This document shows positions 9,090-17,121 of a stretch of 64,000 bases of DNA, one piece after another. The stretch lies in the NCBI GenBank assembly GCA_031363915.1, contig JANLVI010000039.1:1-64000 (forward strand), given 5' to 3'. A program made the translations under genes and the position numbers. The notes under the pieces are model-generated. The model did no database searches. It was not told the origin of the DNA and saw only the letters and a list, made by a program, of their open reading frames with translations. The DNA comes from JANLVI01 sp031363915. Its GTDB lineage: Bacteria > Vulcanimicrobiota > Vulcanimicrobiia > Vulcanimicrobiales > Vulcanimicrobiaceae. Within the stretch, counting starts at the first letter, position 1. Each line of letters begins with the position of its first letter.

Positions 9090-10172
9090 CTAGACTAACC
9101 GCTCGTCTTTACCGCCGCGCGCGATGACGATTTGACCGTTCTCTTCGAGCGTACGGATGACATCGACGATCGCTTGCTGCGACTTACCGACATCTCGCAT
9201 GCGCGTCGGTCCGAGGATCTCGATCTCTTCTTTTAGCGTGCCCGCGGCGCGCTGCGACATGTTTTTGAACACGCGCGCGAGCAGATCGTCGTTCGCGGTT
9301 TTGAGGGCGAGCGCGAGATCCTTGCCTTCGATCTCTTTGAGCACGCGTTGGATCGCGCGGTCGTCGAGATTGATGATGTCCTCGAAGACGAAGAGCAGGT
9401 TCTTGACTTCGTTTGCGATGACGGGATCGCGTTTGGCGAGGCCCTCGAGAATATTGCGCTCCGTCTCGCGATCGACGAATCCCATGACCTGGGCGAGCGA
9501 CTGCACGCCGCCGGCCTTGGTGAAATCCGATCCCGTGACGAGCAAGCGGCGTCCGAGCAGTTCGTCCAGTTGTTCGAGAATTTCCGGAGCCGTCTTCTGC
9601 AAAATCGCAATACGCATTGCGACTTCCGCCTGCAGTTCGGGCTCGAGTGCCGAGAGCACCGCACCCGCTTGGTCGGCGGTCATATACACGAGGATGAGCG
9701 CGATCGTTTGCGGGTGCTCGTCTTGGATGAACTCGAGCAATTGTGCGGGTTCGGTCTTCTTGACGAGTTCGAGCGGATTGCCGTGTTTGAGCGCGGCGAA
9801 GAGCCGGTTCGTCATGTCGTCGGCTTGGCCGGCGCCGAACGAACGCTCTAAAATTTCCTTGGCATACTCGATGCCGCCCTCGTTGATATACTTGAGAGCG
9901 ATCGCGCGTTGGTACGCTTCCGTGATGACGGCGTCACGCTTTTCGATTGGAACCGTCGAGATCTTCGCGATCTCGAGAACGATGCGCTCGACCTCGTCTT
10001 GGCGCAAGAACTTGAAGATCGTCGATGAGATCTCCAAGCCCAGCGTGATCATCAGGATCGCCGCCTTCTCCGGTCCCGCCATCTCGATGAGGGCGGGCGA
10101 GGAGAACACGTCGTCTCGATACGCATTCGATTGGGCCTGGCCGAGTTGAACGATCGGACCGTCAGAAATCAA
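9090..10172 (-). CDS. fliG: Flagellar motor switch protein FliG
   Basis: 360 aa. FliG is the torque-generating switch component on the MS ring. PEKAAILMITLG at about 33-44 marks the FliF-binding domain, LLEFIQDEHPQTIALIL at about 140-156 the middle domain (EHPQT motif), and the C-terminal domain with FVFEDIINLDDRAIQRVLKEI ends in charged helices. The first possible start is a TTG at 10172, with a G-rich stretch 8 nt upstream. It gives an N-terminus about 20 residues longer than usual; the next in-frame ATG (residue 31, MAGPEK) would be shorter than usual. The start is therefore uncertain. Confidence 0.95.
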   Translation of the reverse strand: MISDGPIVQLGQAQSNAYRDDVFSSPALIEMAGPEKAAILMITLGLEISSTIFKFLRQDEVERIVLEIAKISTVPIEKRDAVITEAYQRAIALKYINEGGIEYAKEILERSFGAGQADDMTNRLFAALKHGNPLELVKKTEPAQLLEFIQDEHPQTIALILVYMTADQAGAVLSALEPELQAEVAMRIAILQKTAPEILEQLDELLGRRLLVTGSDFTKAGGVQSLAQVMGFVDRETERNILEGLAKRDPVIANEVKNLLFVFEDIINLDDRAIQRVLKEIEGKDLALALKTANDDLLARVFKNMSQRAAGTLKEEIEILGPTRMRDVGKSQQAIVDVIRTLEENGQIVIARGGKDERLV

Positions 10173-10229
10173 AGCGTGACCCCGAGTAAAAGCGCGTCGT
10201 GCAGTATTGTCTGTAATCGCATCGGTTTA

Positions 10230-11906
10230 TTACTCCGCTAACCAGAGCTTGACTAACTTTGCGATGCTGTCTGGATTTTCTTGAGCGACGGTAGTGACGT
10301 ACTCGATCATCTGTTCGCGCGTCAGATCGGCAGCGGAGCGAATCGGCGCGGCGATACCCGGCGCGCCGTCGAGCATCGGATGCTCTTCGAAGGACGGAAG
10401 CTCGTCGGTGAGCATCGAGTCGAACGACGGCATGTCGGTCGAAGGTTCGAAAGCGTTCGCGGCACCGCCGCGACGACGGTAGGCGAGGAATCCGGCGCCG
10501 GCGCCGACCAGCAGCAGCACGAGGGCTGCGGCGATGAGACCGGGGACCGGGATGCCGAAGATCGTCGTTGTCGTACCGCGACCGTTGAGGGCGTTCGGCG
10601 GCGGGGCGAACGGAATTGCTTCGACCGAGACGAGATCGCCCCGCGCGGTATCGATACCGGCGGCGGCTGCGACGACGTTGCGGATCTTCGCGACATCGGC
10701 GGCGGCGACGGTGTACGTCGCTTGGCCGTTCTGAGTGGCCGTTGCCGTCGGGACGTCGACGAGCACCGCAACGCTCGTACGCGTGACTTTGCCCGGCGCA
10801 TCGATGTGCTTGCGGTTTTCTTCGGTGATCTCGAAGTTGACGGTGTTCTTCGATTTGTTGTAACGCCCGTTTTGCTGCGCGCCGGCGACGCCTTGATACG
10901 TCGGCACGGAGTTGGTGGTCGTCGCCGGGATGCCTTGCGCGGCGATGCGCGGCGGCGTCGTGCCGTTGTACGATTCGCGTTCATTTTGTTGCGAACGCAC
11001 GGTGCCTTGTGGCGCGTAGCTCTTCGTTTCGGTTTGGTTCGCATCAAAGTTCATGTCGGTGCTCACGCGAACTGCGGAGCGTTTCGAACCGATCGACGCG
11101 TCGAGCAGACCTTGGATATTTTGTTGCAGATTCGACTCGTAACGTTGCTTTGCGACGAGCTGATCCTGCGTCATTTTGAGGGCGCTTGCCTGGGAGACGA
11201 GCGCGTCGCTACCGGGCGCGGCAGATGGCGTGAGGATGTTGCCGTCGGCGTTGACGATCGTGACGTTTTCGGGCTTGAGACCTTCGACTGCGCCTGCAAC
11301 GAGCTGCGTGATCCCGCGAACTTCCTCGGGGGTCAGCGACATGCCGGGTCTCATCTTGACCGATACGGAGGCCGTCGTCGGTTGTTGTGTCGTCGAGTAG
11401 AGCGAGTTCTCCGGTGATGCGATGTGCACGCGCGCCGTTTCGACTTGCGTGAGGCCGCCGATGGTACGCTGCAGTTCGCCTTCGTTGGCGCGCGTTTTGG
11501 CGATCTTCTCTTGGAAATCGGTCATGCCGAGGTTCGTGCGATCGAACAGCTCGTAGCCCGTGCCGCCGCCTTTGACGACGCCGGCTCCAGCGAGCGCGAC
11601 GCGCTCTTCGGCGACTTTTTCCGCCGGGATAGAAATCGTACTTCCCGAGTCACCGCTAGTCGTGCGATACGGGATATTGGCATCTTTGAGTTTGGCGATC
11701 ACGCCGGACGCGTCGTCGGCTGCGAGGTTCGCGAAGAGCACCTGATAATCAGGCGGCCGGAAGGCATTGAACGTGGCGAAGCCACCTGCACCGATAAGCA
11801 CGGCAAGAAGACCGATTGCTAAAATTCGGTTCGTACGGTTCTGTGCTGCCCACAGAACCTGGACTTGTTCTGTCAATCCGCTCAGGGTCGAGGTAAAGCG
11901 ATCCAA
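10230..11906 (-). CDS. fliF: Flagellar MS-ring protein FliF
   Basis: 558 aa. FliF forms the membrane MS ring on which the export gate and C-ring assemble. A first membrane segment lies at about 28-50, ring-building motifs follow (YQVLFANLAADDASGVIAKL and the LEGELQRTI-like region), a second membrane segment lies at about 455-480, and a short cytoplasmic FliG-binding tail ends the protein. The start is a TTG at 11906, with AAAGGTGG just upstream; no better start is available in frame. It is the first gene of the hook-basal-body operon and has a candidate sigma-28 promoter about 105 nt upstream. Confidence 0.96.
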   Translation of the reverse strand: MDRFTSTLSGLTEQVQVLWAAQNRTNRILAIGLLAVLIGAGGFATFNAFRPPDYQVLFANLAADDASGVIAKLKDANIPYRTTSGDSGSTISIPAEKVAEERVALAGAGVVKGGGTGYELFDRTNLGMTDFQEKIAKTRANEGELQRTIGGLTQVETARVHIASPENSLYSTTQQPTTASVSVKMRPGMSLTPEEVRGITQLVAGAVEGLKPENVTIVNADGNILTPSAAPGSDALVSQASALKMTQDQLVAKQRYESNLQQNIQGLLDASIGSKRSAVRVSTDMNFDANQTETKSYAPQGTVRSQQNERESYNGTTPPRIAAQGIPATTTNSVPTYQGVAGAQQNGRYNKSKNTVNFEITEENRKHIDAPGKVTRTSVAVLVDVPTATATQNGQATYTVAAADVAKIRNVVAAAAGIDTARGDLVSVEAIPFAPPPNALNGRGTTTTIFGIPVPGLIAAALVLLLVGAGAGFLAYRRRGGAANAFEPSTDMPSFDSMLTDELPSFEEHPMLDGAPGIAAPIRSAADLTREQMIEYVTTVAQENPDSIAKLVKLWLAE

Positions 11907-11917
11907 ATGCCACCTTT

Positions 11918-11949
11918 CGCACGAAGTCTAAACGCGACGTTTCGTGCGT
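11918..11949. promoter_or_regulatory. Inverted repeat in the fliF leader
   Basis: CGCACGAA (11918-11925) and TTCGTGCG (11942-11949) form an 8-bp perfect inverted repeat with a 16-nt spacer, 12 nt upstream of the fliF start. A second perfect 8-bp hairpin (CCGGACAT / ATGTCCGG, 11982-11999) lies further upstream in the same leader. Both fall between the candidate promoter and the TTG start, so they could be mRNA structures or a protein-binding site. Nothing identifies which. Confidence 0.4.
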
Positions 11950-12010
11950 GGGGTCGGCCGGCCGTGGCCTTCGAGTGCTACCGGACATCCATGTCCGGGG
12001 TTCTTTGATG

Positions 12011-12038
12011 TTATCGGCTGGGCGTTACAACTTCCTTA
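12011..12038 (-). promoter_or_regulatory. Candidate sigma-28 (FliA) promoter for the fliF operon
   Basis: The minus strand carries an exact GCCGATAA -10 element (12018-12011) and the -35-like TAAGGAAG (12038-12031), with a 12-nt spacer. The consensus for the flagellar sigma factor is TAAA(N15)GCCGATAA. It lies just after the purA stop, about 105 nt upstream of fliF. A fliA gene is present in the same cluster. The exact -10 in the right place and orientation makes this a good candidate. Confidence 0.7.
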
Positions 12039-12073
12039 AGGCTGAAGTCGTTCCGGGGCGGTTGAGCGCGGGC

Positions 12074-13333
12074 TCACGTGGCGAACGCCGACCGTTCCGG
12101 CCCGACGGAAACGGCCGAAACCGGGACCCCGATTGCTTCGCCAAGCAACCGGACATAGGCTTGCGCATTTGCCGGAAGTTCGCGAATGTGACGTATGCCT
12201 CGAATATCTTCCTGCCAGCCGGGAAGCGTTTCCATGTCGAGCTCGAGCGGATGGTCATCGACTCCGCCAAGACCGATGGAGACGCCGCCACGCTTGTAGC
12301 CGCGGACGATCTTGAGTTCCTCGAATCCGGAGAGTACGTCGAGCTTCGTGATCACAACTTCGGAGAGGCCGTTGACCTGCGCCGCGTACCGCCCGGCGAC
12401 CGCATCGAACCAGCCACACCGGCGCGGCCGACCCGTAACGACGCCGAATTCTTTTCCGGCGACGCGTAGGCGTTCGCCGTTGGCGTCGTGGAGTTCGCTT
12501 GGAAACGGTCCGCCGCCGACCCGGGTGCAATAGGCTTTCGCGATACCGATTGTCTTACGCACGGCCGTCGGTCCGATGCCGAGGCCGATGCATGCACCGC
12601 CCGCGATCGTATGCGAACTCGTCACGTACGGGTACGTCCCGAAACCTACATCGAGCAGGGTTCCTTGAGCGCCTTCGGCCAGAATCGATTCTCCGCGCGC
12701 GAGCGCATCATGAATGTAGGCGACGCCGTCCACAACGTGCGGCCCGAGCGTCTTCGCAAACGCGAGCGCCTCGCCGATCAAATCTTCTTCTCGCGGCAGG
12801 GCCTCGGCACCGTAGAACAGCGGCGCGCGCGCCATGAGGGCCGTGCGAACTTTGTTCGCGAGCGCTTCGGGCCGCGCGAGATCGCCGAACGTGATCCCGA
12901 GGCGGCCAGCTTTGTCGACGTACGTCGGGCCGATTCCGCGCCCCGTCGTGCCGATCTTCGCAGCGCCACGCTGGGCCTCGGAGAGCCGGTCGAGGGTTGC
13001 GTGATACGGGAAGACGATGTGGGCCCGATCGGAGATCGAAATGCGGGACGTGTCGATCCCGAGCGCCTGGAGTTTGTTCAGTTCTTCGGTGATACCGGTG
13101 AGACTGACCACCGCGCCGCTGCCGATGAAGAGCTTCGTCTTGGGTTGGAGGACGCCTGAGGGCACGATGCGTAACGCGAGTTTTTGCTCGCCGACTTCGA
13201 TCGAGTGCCCCGCATTATCGCCGCCGCCAAAGCGCGCGACGACGTCGTAGTCTTTTGCATACAGGTCGACGACTCGGCCTTTGCCCTCATCGCCCCACTG
13301 AATTCCGACCATGACGTCGACGGCTTGCGCCAC
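12074..13333 (-). CDS. purA: Adenylosuccinate synthetase
   Basis: 419 aa. It converts IMP and aspartate with GTP to adenylosuccinate, the first step from IMP to AMP. The GTP-binding/catalytic loop GIQWGDEGKGRVVD lies at about 10-23, followed by FGGGDNAGHSI, GTTGRGIGPTYVDKAGRLGI and the C-terminal VGPERS segment typical of the family (GVGPxR). It starts 2 nt after the GH125 gene and ends shortly before the fliF promoter. The nearby hpt shares purine salvage as a theme. Confidence 0.97.
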   Translation of the reverse strand: MAQAVDVMVGIQWGDEGKGRVVDLYAKDYDVVARFGGGDNAGHSIEVGEQKLALRIVPSGVLQPKTKLFIGSGAVVSLTGITEELNKLQALGIDTSRISISDRAHIVFPYHATLDRLSEAQRGAAKIGTTGRGIGPTYVDKAGRLGITFGDLARPEALANKVRTALMARAPLFYGAEALPREEDLIGEALAFAKTLGPHVVDGVAYIHDALARGESILAEGAQGTLLDVGFGTYPYVTSSHTIAGGACIGLGIGPTAVRKTIGIAKAYCTRVGGGPFPSELHDANGERLRVAGKEFGVVTGRPRRCGWFDAVAGRYAAQVNGLSEVVITKLDVLSGFEELKIVRGYKRGGVSIGLGGVDDHPLELDMETLPGWQEDIRGIRHIRELPANAQAYVRLLGEAIGVPVSAVSVGPERSAFAT

Positions 13334-13335
13334 GT

Positions 13336-14652
13336 TCAGTCGCCCCGGAATTCGAGATCGGAGGTCGTACCGGTCGGGAGCGGCGTGACGCCGCCAAACG
13401 TTGTCATGACGTACTCGCTAAAGAGGGCATTTGGCCAACCAAAATCGAGGCGCGTGAATTTCAGCGGATCGTCGGGGTTGAATGCTTCGTGTAAGAGGTG
13501 GTCGCCGGGGTCGGAGGCGAGCAGTTGTGCGAGCACGTCCTTGCGCTCCGCATCGCTCGTCGATGTCATGCCCTGCATGATGAGCGCGAGCGGCCACACC
13601 CAGCCGTCACTCGTGTGCTGGCTGCCGATGCCGCGCGCAAACTTGCCGACGTAGTACGTCGGATTATCTTTCGAGAGTAAGAATTTGCGCGTATTCTTAT
13701 AGACCAGGCTCGAGGCTTTGGTGTAGCCGATGTAGGGCGCCGAGAGCAGCGAGGGGATGTTGGCATCGTCGGCGATCACCGCATTGCCGAGTCCGTCGAC
13801 TTCGTAGGCATACACGTAACCATAATTGGGCGTGAACACCTCGCCGAACGTTTGAATACCGGTCTGCACTTCATCTCGCAGGCCGCTCGCACGATGCGAC
13901 TTCACCAGATTGTGGTAAACGTCGCGTTCGATTTCTTCGAGATCGCCGAGCGCGACGACGGCCATCATTTCCGAGGGAATCAAAAAATTATACTTACACG
14001 CATCGTCGGAGGGCCGAAAGCCGCTCCAGATCATGCCCGTGTATTTAACCGAATTGCCGCGCTGACCGTTCGGCAATTCTTTGTGCGAGTATTTGGAATT
14101 TTTCGCATGATCCTGCTCGCGCTCCATCGTCTCGAGTGCGCGATCGAGGCCGAGCGAAAAATCGCCGGTGAAAATCGAGGCATCACCGGTCTGCTTCCAA
14201 TACGTCCATGCGAGTTCGATTGGATAAGCGAGCGAATCAAGCTCGAATTTCTGTTCCCACACGCGATAGTCGATCGTAAATGCATTTGCGTATGGATCGA
14301 CCTGCAGGTACTTGCCTTCGCGCGCGATGATCCCGCGCAGCAAGCTTGCCACGGCGATGTCGCTTTTCGCAAAAAACAGATACGGCCGCACTTGGGCACT
14401 CGCATCGCGCAGCCACTCCGCCGGAATGTCGCCCGTTTTGACGTACGCGGTGCCGTCGGGTGCGATCGTCGCTTGACGGCTCGTGTTGAGCAGCGCCGCA
14501 CGATACATCGCCTGCAAATTCGGATTCGTATTTTGATACGAGGCGGCAGCTTTTGCGATCGTTTCGAGTTCGACCGCCGAGGCAGCATTCGGAAGAGCGA
14601 GCAATGCTATGGCTAGCGACAAAGCAAGAACTCGCGCGATGATAGAGCGCAT
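13336..14652 (-). CDS. GH125 family secreted exo-alpha-1,6-mannosidase
   Basis: 438 aa from the ATG at 14652. I prefer this start because a clean signal peptide follows (basic RSIIAR, hydrophobic core to about 20, cleavage near NAASA-VE) and a longer frame would run into hpt. GH125 (formerly DUF1237) motifs are clear: TGDIPAEWLRDASAQVRPY, the WSGFRPSDDACKYNFLIPSE block and LLHEAFNPDDPLKFTR. The family removes alpha-1,6-linked mannose, metal-independently, from glycans. It sits between hpt and purA with gaps of 35 and 2 nt, an odd place for a secreted glycosidase, so co-transcription with purine genes is likely. Exact substrate is inferred from the family. Confidence 0.88.
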   Translation of the reverse strand: MRSIIARVLALSLAIALLALPNAASAVELETIAKAAASYQNTNPNLQAMYRAALLNTSRQATIAPDGTAYVKTGDIPAEWLRDASAQVRPYLFFAKSDIAVASLLRGIIAREGKYLQVDPYANAFTIDYRVWEQKFELDSLAYPIELAWTYWKQTGDASIFTGDFSLGLDRALETMEREQDHAKNSKYSHKELPNGQRGNSVKYTGMIWSGFRPSDDACKYNFLIPSEMMAVVALGDLEEIERDVYHNLVKSHRASGLRDEVQTGIQTFGEVFTPNYGYVYAYEVDGLGNAVIADDANIPSLLSAPYIGYTKASSLVYKNTRKFLLSKDNPTYYVGKFARGIGSQHTSDGWVWPLALIMQGMTSTSDAERKDVLAQLLASDPGDHLLHEAFNPDDPLKFTRLDFGWPNALFSEYVMTTFGGVTPLPTGTTSDLEFRGD

Positions 14653-14687
14653 CGAAATTCTTCTTTTATCGCCGGGCGGACGTTGTC

Positions 14688-15224
14688 CTAGTCCCGAGGC
14701 CATTCTTTGCACACCATCAGATTCGGCGACTCGCGATAGCGGCCGCGGTGATCTAAGCCATAACCGACCACGAAGTCATCGGGAATCACGAAACCGCGAA
14801 ATGCAATCGGCGTTAGCGCGAGCCGGCGTTGCGGCCGGTCCAGCAGCGTCGCGACGGCGAGGGAGGCTGGACGCCGTGCCCCGAGCGTCGCGCGCACGAA
14901 CGCGAGCGTCATCCCCGTATCGACCACATCCTCAACGATGATGCAGTCGCGACCTTCGATCGGCCGCGAGAGGTCGCTCGTTATGCGAACGGCTTGCGTT
15001 CCTTGCTCGCGGTCGAGCGCGTACGAGGAAATTCCCAGAAAATCGAATTCCGCGGGAATCCGGATTGCGCGCGCAAGGTCGGCAAGAAAGATCACCGACG
15101 AGGTAAGCACACCGATCAAAAGCGGATTGCGTCCGACGTAGGCGGCATCGATCTCCGCGCCGAGTTCGGCGACGCGTATACGCAGGGTCTCGGCATCGAT
15201 ATACACGCTCGTCCGGAGACTCAT
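14688..15224 (-). CDS. hpt: Hypoxanthine phosphoribosyltransferase
   Basis: 178 aa. It salvages hypoxanthine or guanine with PRPP to IMP or GMP. The PRPP-binding motif is CIIVEDVVDTGMTL near residue 96, and LIGVLTSSVIFLADLAR is the typical N-terminal loop. KEWPRD is close to the usual C-terminal end. The ATG at 15224 overlaps the stop codon of the small upstream gene (ATGA), so the two are translationally coupled. Confidence 0.95.
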   Translation of the reverse strand: MSLRTSVYIDAETLRIRVAELGAEIDAAYVGRNPLLIGVLTSSVIFLADLARAIRIPAEFDFLGISSYALDREQGTQAVRITSDLSRPIEGRDCIIVEDVVDTGMTLAFVRATLGARRPASLAVATLLDRPQRRLALTPIAFRGFVIPDDFVVGYGLDHRGRYRESPNLMVCKEWPRD

Positions 15225-15541
15225 GTGCGCGGATCCGTACCGAAGCGCGCGAAGAGCCGTGCGACATCGCGCCGGCCGAAGAGTTTGATGTTCACGAACG
15301 GGTAGCGTTCTTGCAAGCGTCGCAACTTCCGGTTTTTCTTCGTCGCAAGTTCTGTTTTCATTGTGGTTAATTCAACGTAAAGATCGTTATCGGTAAGATA
15401 AAAATCCGGCGTGAACCACTCGATGGGATCGCCCGACTCATCCCAGCCGATGGCAAAGCGGCGCGGTTCGTAAGCGAAACGAACGCGATAGTAGTCGAGC
15501 AGCCGCGCGAACTCTGCCTCACTCGCATGCGCGAACCGCGC
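15221..15541 (-). CDS. PD-(D/E)XK-like small protein preceding hpt, no standard start codon
   Basis: Between recX and hpt the minus strand is open for 106 codons and ends in a TGA that overlaps the hpt ATG. The protein reads like a genuine domain: FAHASEAEFARLLDYYRVRF, then a WFTPDFYL segment, DNDLYVELTTMK, KKNRKLRRLQERYP and NIKLFGRRD. I recall similar sequences upstream of, or fused to, hpt in Chloroflexi and Actinobacteria. The TPDFYL...VELTTMK spacing resembles a PD-(D/E)XK nuclease core. No ATG, GTG or TTG lies in frame upstream of the conserved start; the frame is open back to a TGA inside recX, about 110 nt further. Initiation may use a rare codon, or the ribosome may shift +1 at the recX stop. 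I annotate from the first codon after recX. Confidence 0.65.
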   Translation of the reverse strand, partial: ARFAHASEAEFARLLDYYRVRFAYEPRRFAIGWDESGDPIEWFTPDFYLTDNDLYVELTTMKTELATKKNRKLRRLQERYPFVNIKLFGRRDVARLFARFGTDPRT

Positions 15542-15542
15542 T

Positions 15543-16034
15543 TTAGTCGTACGCCGCTTCTCCCAGCGCTGTTTGCGCGTGGACGCGCAAGGTTCGATAG
15601 ATGAGCGAGGTGGGGAATCCCAATCGTTCGAGCGCGCGCGCGGCGGACGGATAGCTCAGCGAGGCTTTGGTGCGCACGAGCTTTTCATACGCCGCCGCAA
15701 TGCGCGTATCTTGGTCGTGCGTTGCAATGCCTACGGCGTGTGCGGCCGATTCGCGATCGATTCCGCGCTTAACGAGGTCGGCGATCAGCCGCGCATCGCC
15801 GACGGCCTTCCGCGCGCCTTCGACGTAGAGTGAGGCGTAGAGTTTGTCGTCGAGATAGCCAAAACGTTTGCACGCCGCGACCGCATCCGCGATCGCGGCG
15901 TCATCGTAGCCTTTGCGTTCGAGCTTGGTCCAGAGCTGCGACTCCGTAAGGCGCCGGATCGCTAAAATCCGCAGCGCCGACGCACGCGCCTTGTTAGTCG
16001 TCGGCGCCGACCGCCGCACCGACCGGTGTTGCAT
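15543..16034 (-). CDS. recX: Regulatory protein RecX
   Basis: 163 aa from the ATG at 16034. RecX binds RecA filaments and limits strand exchange. ALRILAIRRLTESQLWTKLERKGYDDAAI and CKRFGYLDDKLYA are typical RecX three-helix repeats, and later repeats (ADLVKRGIDRESAAHA, SYPSAARALERLGFP) follow. The frame extends upstream another 42 codons into recA, but that extension is basic low-complexity sequence, so I prefer 16034. The gene overlaps the 3' end of recA by about 40 nt, the usual recA-recX arrangement. Confidence 0.85.
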   Translation of the reverse strand: MQHRSVRRSAPTTNKARASALRILAIRRLTESQLWTKLERKGYDDAAIADAVAACKRFGYLDDKLYASLYVEGARKAVGDARLIADLVKRGIDRESAAHAVGIATHDQDTRIAAAYEKLVRTKASLSYPSAARALERLGFPTSLIYRTLRVHAQTALGEAAYD

Positions 16035-17043
16035 GACCGTTCGTTGAGTTCGCAGCTTTGAGCGCGGTACGGATCTTGTCTTCGATCTCCGTCGCAAGGT
16101 CGGTGTGTTCTTCGAGATAGACTTTCGCGTTTTCGCGGCCTTGCCCGATCCGCGTCTCACCGTACGTCCACCAGGAACCGCTCTTGCCGACGATGTTACG
16201 TTCGAGCGCGACGTCGAGGATCGAGCCCATTTTCGAGATACCGCGACCGTAGGTGATATCGAACTCTGCTTGGCGGAACGGCGGAGCGACTTTGTTCTTG
16301 ACGACTTTCACACGCGTGCGCGTGCCGACGACGTCGGTGCCGATCTTGATCTGTTCGAGTTTGCGCACGTCCAAACGCACCGATGCGTAGAACTTGAGCG
16401 CGCGGCCGCCCGAGGTGGTCTCGGGGCTGCCGAACATCACACCGACTTTTTCACGCAACTGGTTGATGAAGATCATCACGCATTTGGAGCGCGAGATCGC
16501 GGCCGTGAGTTTGCGCAGTGCCTGCGACATCAAGCGTGCCTGCAGTCCGACGTGCGTATCGCCCATGTCGCCTTCGAGTTCGGCTTTGGTGACGAGTGCG
16601 GCGACCGAGTCGAGCACCACCACGTCGACGGCATTCGAGCGCACGAGCATCTCGGCGATGTCGAGCGCCTGTTCGCCGGTATCCGGTTGCGAGACGAGCA
16701 GATGATCGAGATCGACCCCGAGCGCCGTAGCGTACGTGGGATCGAGCGCGTGCTCGACGTCGATGAAGGCGGCGGTGCCGCCGGCTTTTTGCGCTTCGGC
16801 GATTACATGGAGCGCCAGTGTCGTCTTACCCGAGGATTCCGGACCGTAGATTTCGACCACGCGACCGCGCGGCAATCCGCCGACGCCAAGTGCAAGGTCG
16901 AGTGCGATGGAGCCGGTCGAGACGACGTCGTACGCCATCCGTTCTTGCAGCTCGCCCATTTTCATGATCGAGCCTTTGCCAAACTGCCGCTCGATTTGAG
17001 CGAGGGCGTTTGCGAGGGCTACCGAGCGTTCGTCTTGCGCCAT
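15994..17043 (-). CDS. recA: Recombinase RecA
   Basis: 349 aa from the ATG at 17043 (MAQDERSVALANAL). An in-frame TTG 30 nt upstream would add a basic decapeptide and is less likely. RecA binds ssDNA, drives homologous strand exchange and triggers LexA cleavage. Walker A is GPESSGKT at 67-74. The region with VVLDSVAALVTKAELEGDMGD, INQLREKVGVMFGSPETTSGG (loop 2) and the C-terminal domain are canonical. It lies 78 nt downstream of ftsY and overlaps recX. I saw no clear SOS box in the short upstream gap. Confidence 0.98.
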   Translation of the reverse strand: MAQDERSVALANALAQIERQFGKGSIMKMGELQERMAYDVVSTGSIALDLALGVGGLPRGRVVEIYGPESSGKTTLALHVIAEAQKAGGTAAFIDVEHALDPTYATALGVDLDHLLVSQPDTGEQALDIAEMLVRSNAVDVVVLDSVAALVTKAELEGDMGDTHVGLQARLMSQALRKLTAAISRSKCVMIFINQLREKVGVMFGSPETTSGGRALKFYASVRLDVRKLEQIKIGTDVVGTRTRVKVVKNKVAPPFRQAEFDITYGRGISKMGSILDVALERNIVGKSGSWWTYGETRIGQGRENAKVYLEEHTDLATEIEDKIRTALKAANSTNGHATPVGAAVGADD

Positions 17044-17121
17044 ATCAGCTAATAATCTCCGTTTGCTTTGCAAGTAATCTGTGAGACGATGGTACGGTTC
17101 ATGAGTGCCAACGCTGTGGCA

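Noticed and set aside
11907..12073. Purine riboswitch or similar aptamer at the purA/fliF junction
   Set aside because: The region lies downstream of purA, and the hairpins present do not form a purine-aptamer three-way junction.
16035..16160. N-terminal extension of recX into recA
   Set aside because: The added 42 residues are basic low-complexity sequence encoded in the recA reading region; RecX homology starts after 16034.
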